A DNA stretch of 64,000 nt from Nageia nagi (lineage: Eukaryota > Pinophyta), in the NCBI GenBank assembly GCA_050084985.1, contig JBITNC010000001.1:12648001-12712000 (forward strand). The letters run 5' to 3'. Below, piece after piece: positions 12,108-22,410 of this stretch. How positions within the stretch are numbered: the first letter of the stretch is position 1; the number at the start of each line of letters is the position of its first letter. Below the pieces are notes generated by a model. It was not told where the DNA came from, did not search any database, and saw only the letters and a list, made by a program, of their open reading frames with translations. Position numbers and translations under genes: made by a program.

Positions 12108-12581
12108 TGATAATTATGGGTTGCTAGTATAACTGTGTCTGCTACATGGTAGAGTAAAGCTGGGAAACTATTAGAGAGTGAGAGCTTGTATCATAGCTGC
12201 TACACTAGATTCAGGCCAAGGTTTCACACACTGTGAAAGCCCGTGCTGAACTAGTGATCCACCTTTGCTTTCTCTCTTATTACCCTAAGCCTTTTGCTTA
12301 AATTCCTCGCACTCTACTCCTTTTTATTTTCTCTCTTATTACCCTAAGCCTTTTGCTTAAATTCCTTGCACCCTACTCTTTTATTTCTTTCCTGTTACCC
12401 TAACCCTTTTGCTTGAATTCCTCGCACTCTACTCTTTTTATTTCCTTTCCTGTTACTTTTTCTATGCCCAATAGATAAGAAACTGGCCTTCTCCGGAGAT
12501 CAGACTATCACTATAGTCTGTTCATGATTTACTTTGGTTAAGATTGCTCATGACGCATATATTACACAATCCTAATCAATA
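12108..12581 (+). repeat. 5' direct LTR of element H
   Basis: 474 bp, the same length as the 3' copy. About 31 differences by hand count (6-7%), nearly all transitions. It ends AATCAATA where the other copies end AATCAACA. It contains about four tandem units of 56-59 bp (starts at 12281, 12340, 12396, 12454) that each begin TTACCCTAA or a close variant. It may be truncated at its 5' end: its start coincides with the fold-back point, and the region before the 3' copy contains promoter-like text. Confidence 0.9.
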
Positions 12582-12592
12582 GTATTTCTTTT

Positions 12593-12610
12593 TGGCATGC
12601 TCGGTGGGAC
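12593..12610 (+). promoter_or_regulatory. Primer-binding-site-like sequence of element H
   Basis: TGGCATGCTCGGTGGGAC begins 11 bp after the LTR. It starts TGG as primer sites do and resembles sites of plant Tat elements. I do not name the tRNA. Confidence 0.55.
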
Positions 12611-12729
12611 ACGAAGAAACTTATTGGCGACTCTGCTGAAGCACTATCTATGGTATGTATTAAAGCAAATTATTTGTAAATATCATATGTGCTTTTGAAC
12701 CTATCACTTTCTTTTGCAACCTAGAGTTT

Positions 12730-14062
12730 ATGTGGACAAGATCTAAAACTAGAGCAGTAAAATAAGCACCTGATTTTAGAACATTAGATACTCCTAAGAG
12801 AAAGACCCTGATCAAGTCCAAGTCTCTGAATAGTATCAGCTCCCTAAAATCCTTTATCAAGCCAGAATCATCCAATCTTCACACTAGAAATACCTCTCCT
12901 AAAATGGCTAATCCAGCTTAGAATATTTATCCAGAATGGGACAATGGGGTACCAATAGCCTTGGCAGTGTTGCATGACATCCTAGCAAATGTTTTCAAAA
13001 CCCTTCCAGAGTTTGATGCAACTTCAGAGAAAATGGTTTATGAGCATTATGTTGATGTAGCTGGCCTAGCAAAGATTCATAATATCCAACATAAAGATGT
13101 CATGGTGAGATTACTAGCTCAGTCTTTCAAGGGAAAGGTCCTAGATTGGTACAGGGGCCTTCCTAATGGATCTATAAACACTTGGGTCAGCTGGTAGAGC
13201 CCTTTATCTTGGAATTTAATGAATTAGGAGATCCCTTTTCCTTTTTAACATAGTTCACTTCAATCAAAAGATATGAGCAAGAAAATATCCCTGATTTCAA
13301 TATTAGATTCCAAAAAACTTGGGTGAGAGTCCCCATGCCAGTCAGGCCTTAGTAATTTCAAGCCTTAATTTATTACTTGAGAGCCTTTCCTTCAGATCTC
13401 TCTCTAAAATCCAAAATTTTAAAGTAAATACTTTCCTGGAGGTCTATAGATAAGCAGTATATGCTGAATCCTATCTTATTATAGTTGGGAAATTGCCAAG
13501 TTACATGCCAATGCCTTATTTTCCAATAACTACCCAGCAGCAAATTTTGAGACCTCAACCAATTAGTTTGGCTCCACCATTGGTCAGTATCCCTACCCCT
13601 GTCCAATAGTGGCCATCAACCTTGCCAGTCCCTAGAGCTCCCTTGGCCTTACTAGCCCCTCATCAGCCTAATATGAATTAAGGGGTAGCCTTGTCGATAG
13701 AGATTCAGGAACTCCAAAACTTGTGTAGAAATATGGCAAACCAGATTACCATTCTACGCAGATAAAGCAATGCAAGAAGACATCCTTATCCTGCTATAGA
13801 AGAAGCTCAAAATGTGTTGAATGAGAATGTAAGCCAAGCTTCCTCTTTAGGGTCAGCCACTGGTTGGTGTTTGGCCTATAATAATGCTCATGAACAAACC
13901 ACATGTCCTATTTATCAATACCAAGAATATTTATCAAGAAGTGGGGGCATTCCTCTGCCTGGTGTAGCTGACGACATAAGTCGAGATGTGAACTTGAGGA
14001 ATTTTACACCAGCGGGTATAGGAGGTTTTGCTGTGGAAATAAGATCAAGGAAAAACCCCTAG
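12730..14062 (+). pseudogene. gag: Element H gag
   Basis: Reading starts at ATG 12730 (MWTRSKTRAVK, then a stop) and continues in frame through MANPA at 12904. The gag core is clear at 12961-13197: FKTLPEFDATSEKMVYEHYV, then MVRLLAQSFKGKVLDWYRGL and the PNGSINTW block. This is the gypsy/Tat retrotransposon gag pattern ending in 'WY..LP..SI..W'. After frameshifts the C-terminus (13814-14062) carries a degenerate knuckle, WCLAYNNAHEQTTCPIYQ. It packaged the element's RNA. Stops and frameshifts inactivate this copy. Confidence 0.8.
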
Positions 14063-14079
14063 TCTCTGGTATTCTGGAA

Positions 14080-14398
14080 AGAAAAGTTGAATCCCAAAAG
14101 AGCTCCAGAATCAATCATATCAAGACCTTCAGAGAAGAAATGAAATAGTGAAAGGTGGTTCGACGATTGAAAATCAACTCTAAATACTTTTAGAGAAGGA
14201 GATTTAGTATTGAAATGGGATGAGGATAGAGCTAAACTGGGGAAACACAAAAAATTTGAATCCATGTGGTCCAGACCCTATGTAGTAGTGAAATGCATTG
14301 GTATTATTTTTGGTATTATTTTTTTAGACTGGGTTCTAAATTCCTCTTTCATAAAGGTGAAATTTTCCCCTAGAGTTCACCATAATGTATATTCATAG
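14080..14398 (+). pseudogene. pol: Integrase C-terminal stub fused downstream of gag in H
   Basis: Plus-strand text FREGDLVLKWDEDRAKLGKH followed by KKFESMWSRPYVV is the well-known end of gypsy integrase ('GDLVL.W......GK...W.GPY'). It begins within about 100 bp of the gag C-terminus, so the whole protease-to-integrase-core segment was deleted. The clean gag-to-integrase-tail junction suggests an internal deletion derivative that was then propagated, not random decay. Confidence 0.8.
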
Positions 14399-14484
14399 AT
14401 AATAAATTCTTTATTAAAGCCCCAGTGTACCTTACTTGCAATCATGAGTTCATTTTAAGATCCCCAAGAGTTTTTTTGGGAGCA

Positions 14485-15180
14485 AACAAAATAGGCTGGA
14501 AGTAAATAAAGCATTCTGGAATGAAATGATGATGTCATAAAAGAAAGGATGAAGCTCAGTTGTGGAAAAGCCCAGGTCCCAGAGGAGGTGAGGTTAGCAA
14601 GGGGAATTGAGAAGCTGAGGTTAGTAAATATAGCATTTTGAAAGAGATGACATCAACAATTCTAGGCCTTAACCCAAAACTGAAGCCCAGAAGTGATGAG
14701 GTCAGTACAGAGCGATCAAATAGCCAAAGCTAGTGAGCAAAACATCCCAGAGGAGGTGAGGTCAGTAAGGGGAATTGAGAAGCTAGGGTCAGTAAATAAA
14801 GCATTTTAGAAGAGATGATGTCAGTGATTCTGAGCCTTAACCCAAAATTGGAGCCCGAAAGTGATGAGGTCAGCAAGGAGCAATCAAATAGCTGGAGCTA
14901 GTGAGTAGAGCATTCTGGAATGTAGAGATGACATCATCGAGGAGAACGATGTTCACATTTTTGAATGAAATTGGAGCCCCAGAGATGATGAGGTCAATAA
15001 GGGGGATTAAGAAGCTAGAGCTAGTGAGCAAAACATTCTAGAGGTAAGTGATGAGGTCAATGATTCTGGGCCTTAACCCAAAACTAGAGCTTGGAAGTGA
15101 TAAGGTCAGCAAGGAGTGATCAAATAATTGGAGCTAGTGAGGTGAGCATTTCAGAATGTAGAGACAAGGCCAACAAGAGG
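14485..15180 (+). repeat. Diverged tandem repeats in the 3' region of H
   Basis: Units beginning GAAGCTGAGG or GAAGCTAGGG/GAAGCTAGAG at 14611, 14779 and 15011, with a partial unit upstream. Each carries 'GTGATGAGGTCAG' and 'CCTTAACCCAAAA' text. Spacing is 168 and 232 bp. Arrays like this between pol and the 3' LTR are common in Tat elements. Confidence 0.85.
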
Positions 15181-15189
15181 TCAGATCAT

Positions 15190-15525
15190 AGTTATCAAGC
15201 TGTATCATCTGTAATCTACCCCATTTTTGTAATATTCTACCAAGTGGCGTATGTAGGTAGTATCAGTTAAAAGAAGGCTAGAATCTTGAAGCCATTTTTG
15301 TAAACATTTCTATTCTACAATTCTTGTAACTATTGTTACTGCAGTATAAGTATATGAAAATAAAGTGAAAGAAGGGTCGAAAGCCTAGTATTGCTCTTTA
15401 CATTTGTTCTCGAAGATCTATAGTTTTTATCAGTAATATGATACCATCTTGACCTTTCTTATCTAGCACTCGTAATTATCATTCTTAATTTGGTTACATC
15501 ATGGTAGCTTGCCTTGTTTCCTAAA
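15190..15525 (+). other. Promoter-like region upstream of the 3' LTR copy of H, possibly true LTR start
   Basis: Contains GTATAAGTATATGAAAATAAAG (TATA-like, 15341-15362) and polyadenylation-like AATAAA. These would be expected inside an LTR. No clear polypurine tract touches 15526. The full LTR may therefore begin around 15190-15390, with the 5' copy a shortened version. The boundary cannot be fixed because no second full-length copy exists here. Confidence 0.4.
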
Positions 15526-15999
15526 TGATAATTGTGGGTTGCTAGTATAACTATGTCTGCTACATGGTAGAGTAAAGTTGGGAAACTATTAGAGAGTGAG
15601 AGCTTGTACCGTAGCTGCTACACTAGATTCAGGCCAAGGTTTCACACACTGTGAAAGCCTGCACTGAACTAGTGATCCACCTTTGCTTTCTCTCTTATTA
15701 CCCTAAGCCTTTTGCTTAAATTCCTCGCACTCTACTCCTTTTTATTTTCTCTTTTGTTACCCTAAGCCTTTTGCTTAAATTCCTCACACCCTACTCTTTT
15801 ATTTCTTTCCTTTTACCTTTTCCCTTTTACTTGAATTCCTTGCACTCTACTCTTTTTATTTCCTTTCCTGTTACTTTTTCTATGCCCAATAGATAAGGAA
15901 CCAACCTTCTTCGGAGATCAGACTGTCACTATAGTCTGTTTGTGATTTACTTTAGTTAAGATTGCTCACGGTGCATATATTACACAATCCTAATCAACA
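15526..15999 (+). repeat. 3' LTR of element H (part shared with the 5' copy)
   Basis: 474 bp matching 12108-12581, with the same internal 56-59-bp tandem units. It ends AATCAACA directly before the target duplication TGTAC (16000-16004). Confidence 0.92.
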
Positions 16000-16254
16000 T
16001 GTACTAATCAATTTTCTTTTAAAATTAACAATATGCTAAGCAATAAAGATTGTAACTTAAAAAAAAAAGGATTAGTAAAAAAAATTGCATCATTAAAAAA
16101 AATAACTGACACATCTTTAAAAAATATGTTAGTGTCACAATAAAAGAATCAAAAAATTAATCAAAGAGGATGAGATTTATACTTTCTATTTTGTATACCT
16201 CAAAATAAGAAAAGTAAACCTCAAAATATGATGAAGAAAGAGCTTCCACACCAA

Positions 16255-16266
16255 GCTTTGATACCA
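16255..16266 (-). promoter_or_regulatory. tRNA-Met-type primer binding site of copia A
   Basis: Minus strand TGGTATCAAAGC, one base off the usual TGGTATCAGAGC, 3 bp from the 5' LTR. Confidence 0.85.
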
Positions 16267-16269
16267 ATT

Positions 16270-16769
16270 TGAAGGAACTAACACTAATAAGATAATTCCT
16301 AAACAACCAATATCACATGAAAGCTCTTAATTCACATCTAACTATCACACAAAGTAATCTCACAAAGATAACATAAGATGTAAGTGGTTCCTCCAACTAA
16401 GAGTACATCCACTAACTAGATCTTTACTTCAAACACAAATACAACTCCCTTACAATCCTCCTAATCTCAACTCCTACACTTCTATCTTATAGCATAATGT
16501 TTCTCCACAATTGGTGTGTGATCACAAGAGGGAGCCTTCTATTTATAGGTAAAAATCTCTCTTTTGGTCACCCTTTTATCCAATGTACAAAAGCATGACA
16601 TGCACATCCTTTTACCCAAGGGGCATGATTATGACATGGAGTGTAGGATAAGTTACATTATCATATTCACTTAAATACTTAAGGTATCAAATGATACCCT
16701 TAAGTATTAGTGAACTTACATAGAATATTTAATACAAACTTTTACAATAATATATTATACATTCCAACA
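16270..16769 (-). repeat. 5' LTR of copia A
   Basis: 500 bp, paired with 3561-4060. TG and CA ends are intact. TATA-like CTATAAATA is the complement of 16540-16548. Confidence 0.93.
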
Positions 16770-17240
16770 TAATCAAACCGCCCTAAACCTCTTCATATTG
16801 CTTCAAAAATTTGATGAAGGCCACCTTCTTACCCTCATGATACTCTTATAGACTAGTAAGCCAATTAACCAAATGCTTTCATTACTCATCATTCATACCA
16901 TCCTCAAAGAATATAGACTACCCCTTCACAAACACTTGTAGGATCCTATGTATGTCCTTCAGCACTATGGTGATCTTCTTAATAGGAAGGTGAAAAGCAT
17001 TGGTCCTCTTAGACATATCTCCATTAGGGTTATGAGTATCTCCTTGTCCACTCAAACATATGGATCATGGAGGAGCCATACCATTCCAACATGTTGTAGA
17101 ACACCAATCTCATCATCTGTGAGTTTGTCCTTCCATGCTAAATACTTCTTCCAACTCTAAGACATAGGCTCAAGCTCCATGAGGAATTGGCAATATTGTA
17201 ATCCCAAAATAACAATGTATGCATTATTCTTTTGATGTAA
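16770..17240 (-). pseudogene. Antisense PMD gene of element D, N-terminal part
   Basis: Minus strand from about 17240. LTDDEIGVLQHVGMVWLLHD (about 17125-17066) is followed by IKKITIVLKDIHRILQVFVK (about 16985-16925), matching the PMD signature in which a 'W..T.TFHLP.GEMT.TL.DV' segment follows a short helix. It ends KVAFIKFLKQYEEV just before the insertion site of copia A. The second part of the gene continues at 3560. Frame breaks and stops are present. Confidence 0.6.
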
Positions 17241-19240
17241 TTTCAATAAAATTATAATAGAGCAATTTTAGTAAATTATTTTTAGCACACATAAGCAATA
17301 GTCATAGCTGGATATTGATATCCCTATCTCAAAACCTACTCTACTACACTAGTGGCTATGCTAATATTAGCACCTGTGTTGGTCTTTTTATGATCATTTT
17401 TTTCAAAAATTAGGGTCAAAATCCTTTTATCCAACGATTTCATATAAATAGAGTTTCATTTCCAAACTAGCCCTCTACACCCTATTTCACCTAGGTCCTA
17501 GGTACCAAAAACCCTACCTTAAATTTTTTAACAATTTGCCCATTTATCCTATTTAAATACAAATTTTATGAAATAAAAACACTAAGTTGGTCTTAGATAC
17601 TCACCACATATGTCAAAAACCTATTTTTTTGTAAGAGGTAAGCCCTATTATTCTCTTACTCCATAATCTTCATTTTGATAATCAAAATTAGGTTAAAAAC
17701 CTTGGTAAAAATTATAAAACTAGCCTAAATCATATTAATTCATAAACAACATCACTTACCTAGAAATGTTGATCATCCATAAGTTCACAATTTCCTCTTA
17801 AGTTTAATCACACTCTCCCTAGACCAGAGATCAAGCTTGAAATAGTGAAAGTTATAAATAAGTTAGTATTCTAGCCTAATTAAACTCAAATTAAGATACA
17901 TTTAACAAGGAAGACATAAATTAATCATTGCCTTCTAACTTCTTCCTCCCCAAAGCATGAAATTCCTTCTCCTCATTCCATTCAATTCAAGTGCTAAAAA
18001 ATTTGATAGCCAAAATCATAATGTACCTTTATGTCTGTACTCACATTAGCACTTAGCATTCACATTCTTAACCTAAAAATCATGGATCATCTAGCTACAT
18101 GTGATCTAAAAATTAATATAGAACTAACATTTCTTGGAGAATGAAGTTTTTTCAAGTATGAATAGACATCCAATCAAATAATGATGTGTTCCCTACACAT
18201 TTGTTCTTGGGTCCAACCTGTTCATCAAAAAATCAATCATTTTATTAGTAGCTATTAGGTATAGAAATATATTTTTTATAATCATATATCATATTTCATA
18301 TTATAGTTTCAACAATAGAAGCATTGAAATCAAAATTACTAGCATGCATGCTAAAGCTAGTGTAAACATTGGGTCATAAAGGTATTAATTAGGTTGAATC
18401 ACAACACATCAGCATAGTAGGTAAGTTACATGGAGTATCCATATCCTTATCTACACTTTGCATTTTATCATTTGAATGATTGAGAAATCTTCAAACTAAT
18501 CATCATTTTGTCACCTTTGTTGGTTGGGTATCAACTAACCATCACTCTTGAATTACATCTAAGAATGAGGCATTTACCTCATGATGATGAATGACATATC
18601 ACATAACATGGTTGGAAAATATTCAAAACAACCATGTCTTTGAGTCATGTTTGTTGGTTGGGTCTCAACTAATAATCAACATGTAGTTCCTCCTGATTTA
18701 TATGTTGCATCTATGATTGGGGCATGTACCTCATGATGATGCTAATATATATGATTTTGATTGCATGTGTTCCATGTAGGAATTGGGCATTTATCCCATG
18801 AAAATGTGAACACATCTTTATCATTATTTCTTATGTATGTATCTAAAAATGAAATATTGAGTATTTATGTATTTGGTGTTCTCAAGATAATGTATGCATA
18901 TTATATTAATTTTATCCTTGGTCCATTGTTGCTATATCCTTTGTGATTAAATGCTATGATGTTCTCTCTTACTATCACCACTATATATTTTGCAAGTTAA
19001 CAATCATATATGTGCTTAGAATTATGTGCCTCTTATTTTTAGGTTTCATTATTTTCTCTTGGTTGATTTTACTATATGCAAGCCATTACATCTCATAACC
19101 AAGGTAAAGAGGGGGCAATATACATCATCAAATTCTTGATGATGTAGATAGCTAAACTAAGGAAGTGTCAAGTTTTTCTTCTCTTTACCTTTAATTCCTT
19201 TGCAAGCATAATATCATTTTACAATTCAATTTCATTATAC
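17241..19240. other. 3' non-coding region of element D
   Basis: AT-rich. Contains a diverged repeat near 18515-18800: 'TGTTGGTTGGGT.TCAACTAA' at about 18518 and 18649, and 'GGGCAT.TA.C.CATGA' at three places. Two purine tracts lie near the end, at 19104-19117 (TAAAGAGGGGGCAA) and 19244-19255. No gene seen. Confidence 0.5.
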
Positions 19241-19243
19241 CTA

Positions 19244-19257
19244 CAAATGGGGCATCT
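19244..19257 (+). promoter_or_regulatory. Polypurine tract of element D
   Basis: CAAATGGGGCATC immediately precedes an LTR-like start, as expected for a plus-strand Tat element. Confidence 0.5.
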
Positions 19258-20375
19258 ATTGACACCTAAAAGTGGTCCCCTTAACATGGTACCACTTAGG
19301 TGCAACTTTACACATATATTTAATAATATTTTGGTATATTTTACCTTATTATCATATATCTCTTAGGTTGTATTCTCATGTTTTATGTTAAGTACATTGG
19401 GATGGCTTCAACCAATATTCAAGGGTCAAATGGTGAATCACATTTGATATAAATACTAGCTTTGATATACCTCCCTATATATCAAAAAACACTGAGACAT
19501 ATCATTCCTTACACATGTATCTCATTTAATGATATTTCTTCGTATTTATTTTAATGTTAATTTATTTATTTATTTTATTTAATGTTATATATTATTTATT
19601 TTATATGTTAATCTAATGTTCTAATGTTATAATTATATTTTTGAAGCTGAATTTATTTTTTAAATAATAAAGTGGATTAATTTTTTTAAAATATATTAAA
19701 TTCAACATTTAATGGATAGAACCACATGTGACATTTGACTCTCCACTTGACCCCTATGCTATAGCTAGAGAATGTCTCTCGACATTAATAAGTATCTTTA
19801 ACTTAGGAAACACATGTCAAGATTACATCTTGATAGTTGGTACCCTACTCTTGGTTGTTTCTAAATGCTACCTATTGAGATTGTAATCTTGTTACCACTC
19901 AAGAAAATATTTGTTATCCACTTCCACAATCATATGCATAGTTTGACTTGTCATCATCTTTGCTATCATTGATCCTTTCTAACGAGCCACATTCTTCAAG
20001 AATGTTCACATCCACATTGATGTTCACACCCATACTGAGCTCTTAGAGATCCATACTTATGCTAGTGTTTCTTCTCTATTTTTCCTTAAGACTCATACAA
20101 TAGGATCACTACTCTTTGATAAGTTTTGTCTATCATATCCTCCACCTTGACATAGGTAAGGACACACATGTATTTATCTTTCACTTGATTCTTTTTCTTT
20201 AGTGTGTACAACTTCATTTTACATCTTCACATCAATATAATCTTATTATTCTATTACTATACTATTTATTTCCTTATTCATGTATATTTATTTTAATTAA
20301 TTAACTTAGATAAATCATACAATAAATGCTTATGTGCTTTTATTTCATTTAGAGCAATACCCTAGGTGATACCAA
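19258..20375 (+). repeat. Probable 3' LTR of element D
   Basis: Starts TATTGACACCTAAAA and ends near CCCTAGGTGATACCA, a decayed inverted match of the start. About 1.1 kb with TATA-rich text. No partner lies in the window, so both ends are estimates. Confidence 0.45.
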
Positions 20376-20519
20376 AACACATATCAGTGAGTCTAATAAA
20401 TTAAAAGTGGAGATGGTAAATTTTAAAAATAGATATTTTTTAAGAAGCCCATGCATGCACATGTTTTGAAGGATTTTAATTAAGAGAACCCCCATGAAAT
20501 TATGAACTGTATTCTTATA

Positions 20520-21110
20520 TTCTTATACACTTCACCCTTTACCATGCTTAAAAAGCTATCATTTCATAACTTGTTTTGCATGGTATTAAAAAGAATAAAA
20601 TTACTTTTTTAATTCTTCCCATGATGAAATAGGTGATTCATAGTCATTTCCCATATATTATGTATGGCTTTCCCACCCAATTATTGCATAATCTCCAATC
20701 TTGATTCTTGCAAAAGAAATTTTATTCTTATTCTTGGTAATACCTTATATTTGGAAATAGATTATAATTGCTTCAACCAATTATTTAGCTTCTTTGCATT
20801 GATTTCTCCTCCAAATGTAGAAATATATATTGCTTCATTAAAGCCTCTTTCTTCTCATTTTATAAACTTCTTCCCCAACATGCCAATAAGTTTTTCCAAA
20901 GAGTCTACAATATTTTCCAAACTTATCTCTAGAATTATCATTCTAATTTCTGAATCCTTCTTGGACTATTAACACTTCAACCATCCTATTTTGAGGTTTT
21001 TTCTCTCTTCTCCAAATTTTGCTTTCAATTTAGGTCAGTATTCTTCTATATTCACTTCAATATTCTCTTTTTAAAATCTTGTGACTAGCATAAATAAATA
21101 AATCTATAAC
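20520..21110 (-). pseudogene. gag: Gypsy gag fragment (separate element I)
   Basis: Minus-strand frames give FGGEINAKKLNNWLKQL (about 20815-20765), GDYAIIGWESHT (about 20690-20655) and SPISSWEELKK (about 20635-20600). These match the gypsy gag pattern 'F.G......W...L' then 'A..WW......' then 'I..W.E'. The start of this element is marked by a primer site at 21131-21141. The rest is missing to the left, where it meets the end of element D. Confidence 0.65.
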
Positions 21111-21130
21111 TATGTTCAAGGAATGACCCT

Positions 21131-21141
21131 CTCTGATACCA
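21131..21141 (-). promoter_or_regulatory. tRNA-Met-type primer binding site of element I
   Basis: Minus strand TGGTATCAGAG, upstream of the gag fragment and followed on the plus strand by TGATCTATAATTA at 21144, a possible LTR end. Confidence 0.7.
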
Positions 21142-21143
21142 TT

Positions 21144-21991
21144 TGATCTATAATTACTAATATACTATTTCTTTTAGGATATTCAAATACATATTTAATG
21201 AATATTATTTATTCTAATAATTTATCAATTTTAAATGAAATATATATAACAAACTTCAATAAGAAACTAGAGATACATGTATAAAATTAAGACACAAGAT
21301 TTATAGTGGAAATGAGAAAAACTGCTTTCAAAAAAACTCTATAAACATATATATCACACATGAACTATTTTGACTTTAATAATACAAGTGCCCATAATTA
21401 ACCAACACTTCCATAATAACCCAAATAGTATTCTCTCTCTTGATAAAAATACTTCACACATCCCATCAAAATATTCTTTTATTTTTTCTTCTCGTTCATC
21501 TCCCTATCTTCTCTCAAAATACAACTAAACAAATACCTCCACAATGAAGCAAGATTGACCATTTCAAGAACTACCTTTATCTTTCACTTTTTCCTATTTC
21601 TAATTATCTCATGATATACCTATGAAACTATTTAGATTCAAAATAGAAAAGTGTTACAAAAGTAATCATGGCATACATCATTCAAGATTTCATTTCAATA
21701 GCTTAATAATGAGTATATACATATCACATTTAAATTAGATTTAACCTCTCAATGTTTTTTTAAAATTTTAATTTTTCAAATGCCACATGATAACCCAAAA
21801 ATGAACACATTCAAATGTTTTCTCAGATATACAAAACTTATGGGTTGAAAAAATAAAATAACTTTATATACAGATCCTTGTCTTTTTATCTTTCTCAAAA
21901 GTATTTAATTATGAAAATCTATAAGAATTGAGTACATGATCATCGTTTTATTAAGTAGCCTTCAAGTGAGCTTTGTAACACCTTGGGATGC
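21144..21991 (-). other. Possible 5' LTR of element I
   Basis: Its place next to the primer site makes it an LTR candidate. There is no second copy to compare with, and its right end is cut by element C. Confidence 0.35.
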
Positions 21992-22391
21992 TATAGACCC
22001 TAAATTGTGTAAAATACAATTTATAAAATGATCTACAATATAAGAAGAGATAGATATGTATACTATATTAGATACAACAAATATACATGAAAAGTATGCA
22101 CTTGATATGAAGTGTATGTTCAATCCTCAAAAGCACATAGCAATGAATATTTGAAGGACTAGGATTGGATTGGATTCAAGCTCATAATGGATCCTCCCAT
22201 GAATGAATCATTTTTGTATTCAATATACTTTAAAATATGAACCATGATAAATAATATAGCATTTAATATAACATGTGGCATTGCATTGTAATATCAACTT
22301 TATCTTAACATTTGTAATATTGCAATAAGTCATTTAAGAAGTCTATATATGATTTATTAAATAAATAATAAATCATTTTTAGGTGTCTACA
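21992..22391 (-). repeat. 3' LTR of element C, with an internal deletion
   Basis: 400 bp against 536 bp in the partner. The missing ~135 bp corresponds to about 34560-34695, with short matching text (ATGAA/AGAATC) at the break. The inner end reads TTTTTAGGTGTCTACA. Confidence 0.88.
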
Positions 22392-22410
22392 TTTTTTCCC
22401 TCTTTAGATA
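22392..22410 (-). promoter_or_regulatory. Polypurine tract of element C
   Basis: Minus-strand CTAAAGAGGGAAAAAA touches the LTR start. Confidence 0.65.

Larger units (their letters stand above)
11591..15999 (+). mobile_element. Non-autonomous gypsy element H with an extra inverted LTR
   Basis: Order: inverted LTR (11591-12063), 44-bp spacer (12064-12107), direct LTR (12108-12581), primer-site-like sequence, gag, a stub of the integrase C-terminus, a repeat-rich 3' region, 3' LTR (15526-15999). Protease, RT, RNase H and the integrase core are absent, so it needed another element's enzymes. The outer ends are identical (TGTTGATTAGG and its complement), and a perfect 5-bp duplication, TGTAC, lies outside them. 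The spacer is the reverse complement of the 44-45 bp just upstream of the 3' LTR copy. It sits in the leader of copia A and is therefore younger than A. Confidence 0.9.
3561..16769 (-). mobile_element. Ty1/copia element A, decayed, inserted in element D
   Basis: Bounded by two directly repeated 500-bp LTRs, roughly 8-9% different by eye. The candidate target duplication is CAATC (3556-3560) and TAATC (16770-16774), one mismatch. The primer site matches the initiator tRNA-Met type at 16255-16266, and a polypurine tract abuts the left LTR. Read on the minus strand the order is gag, protease, integrase, RT, RNase H, which is copia order. Without nested element H (4.4 kb) it is about 8.8 kb. About 2.9 kb of leader separates the primer site from gag, unusually long for copia. 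Confidence 0.9.
1..20375 (+). mobile_element. Tat-like Ty3/gypsy element D, non-autonomous, left end outside window
   Basis: Reconstructed from three parts in the right order: a Tat-type gag C-terminus on the plus strand (400-992), a PMD gene on the minus strand (2050-3560 plus 16770-17240), and a purine-rich tract followed by an LTR-like block starting TATTGACACCT (19258). No protease, RT or integrase is readable between gag and the PMD gene, so this is a gag-only element with an antisense passenger. It is interrupted by copia element A at 3561-16769. The 5' LTR would lie left of the window. The same arrangement recurs in elements C and E, which is the main support for treating these parts as one element. 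Confidence 0.6.

Noticed and set aside
20664-20972. 102-codon plus-strand ORF
   Set aside because: Complement of the readable gypsy gag fragment of element I on the minus strand.
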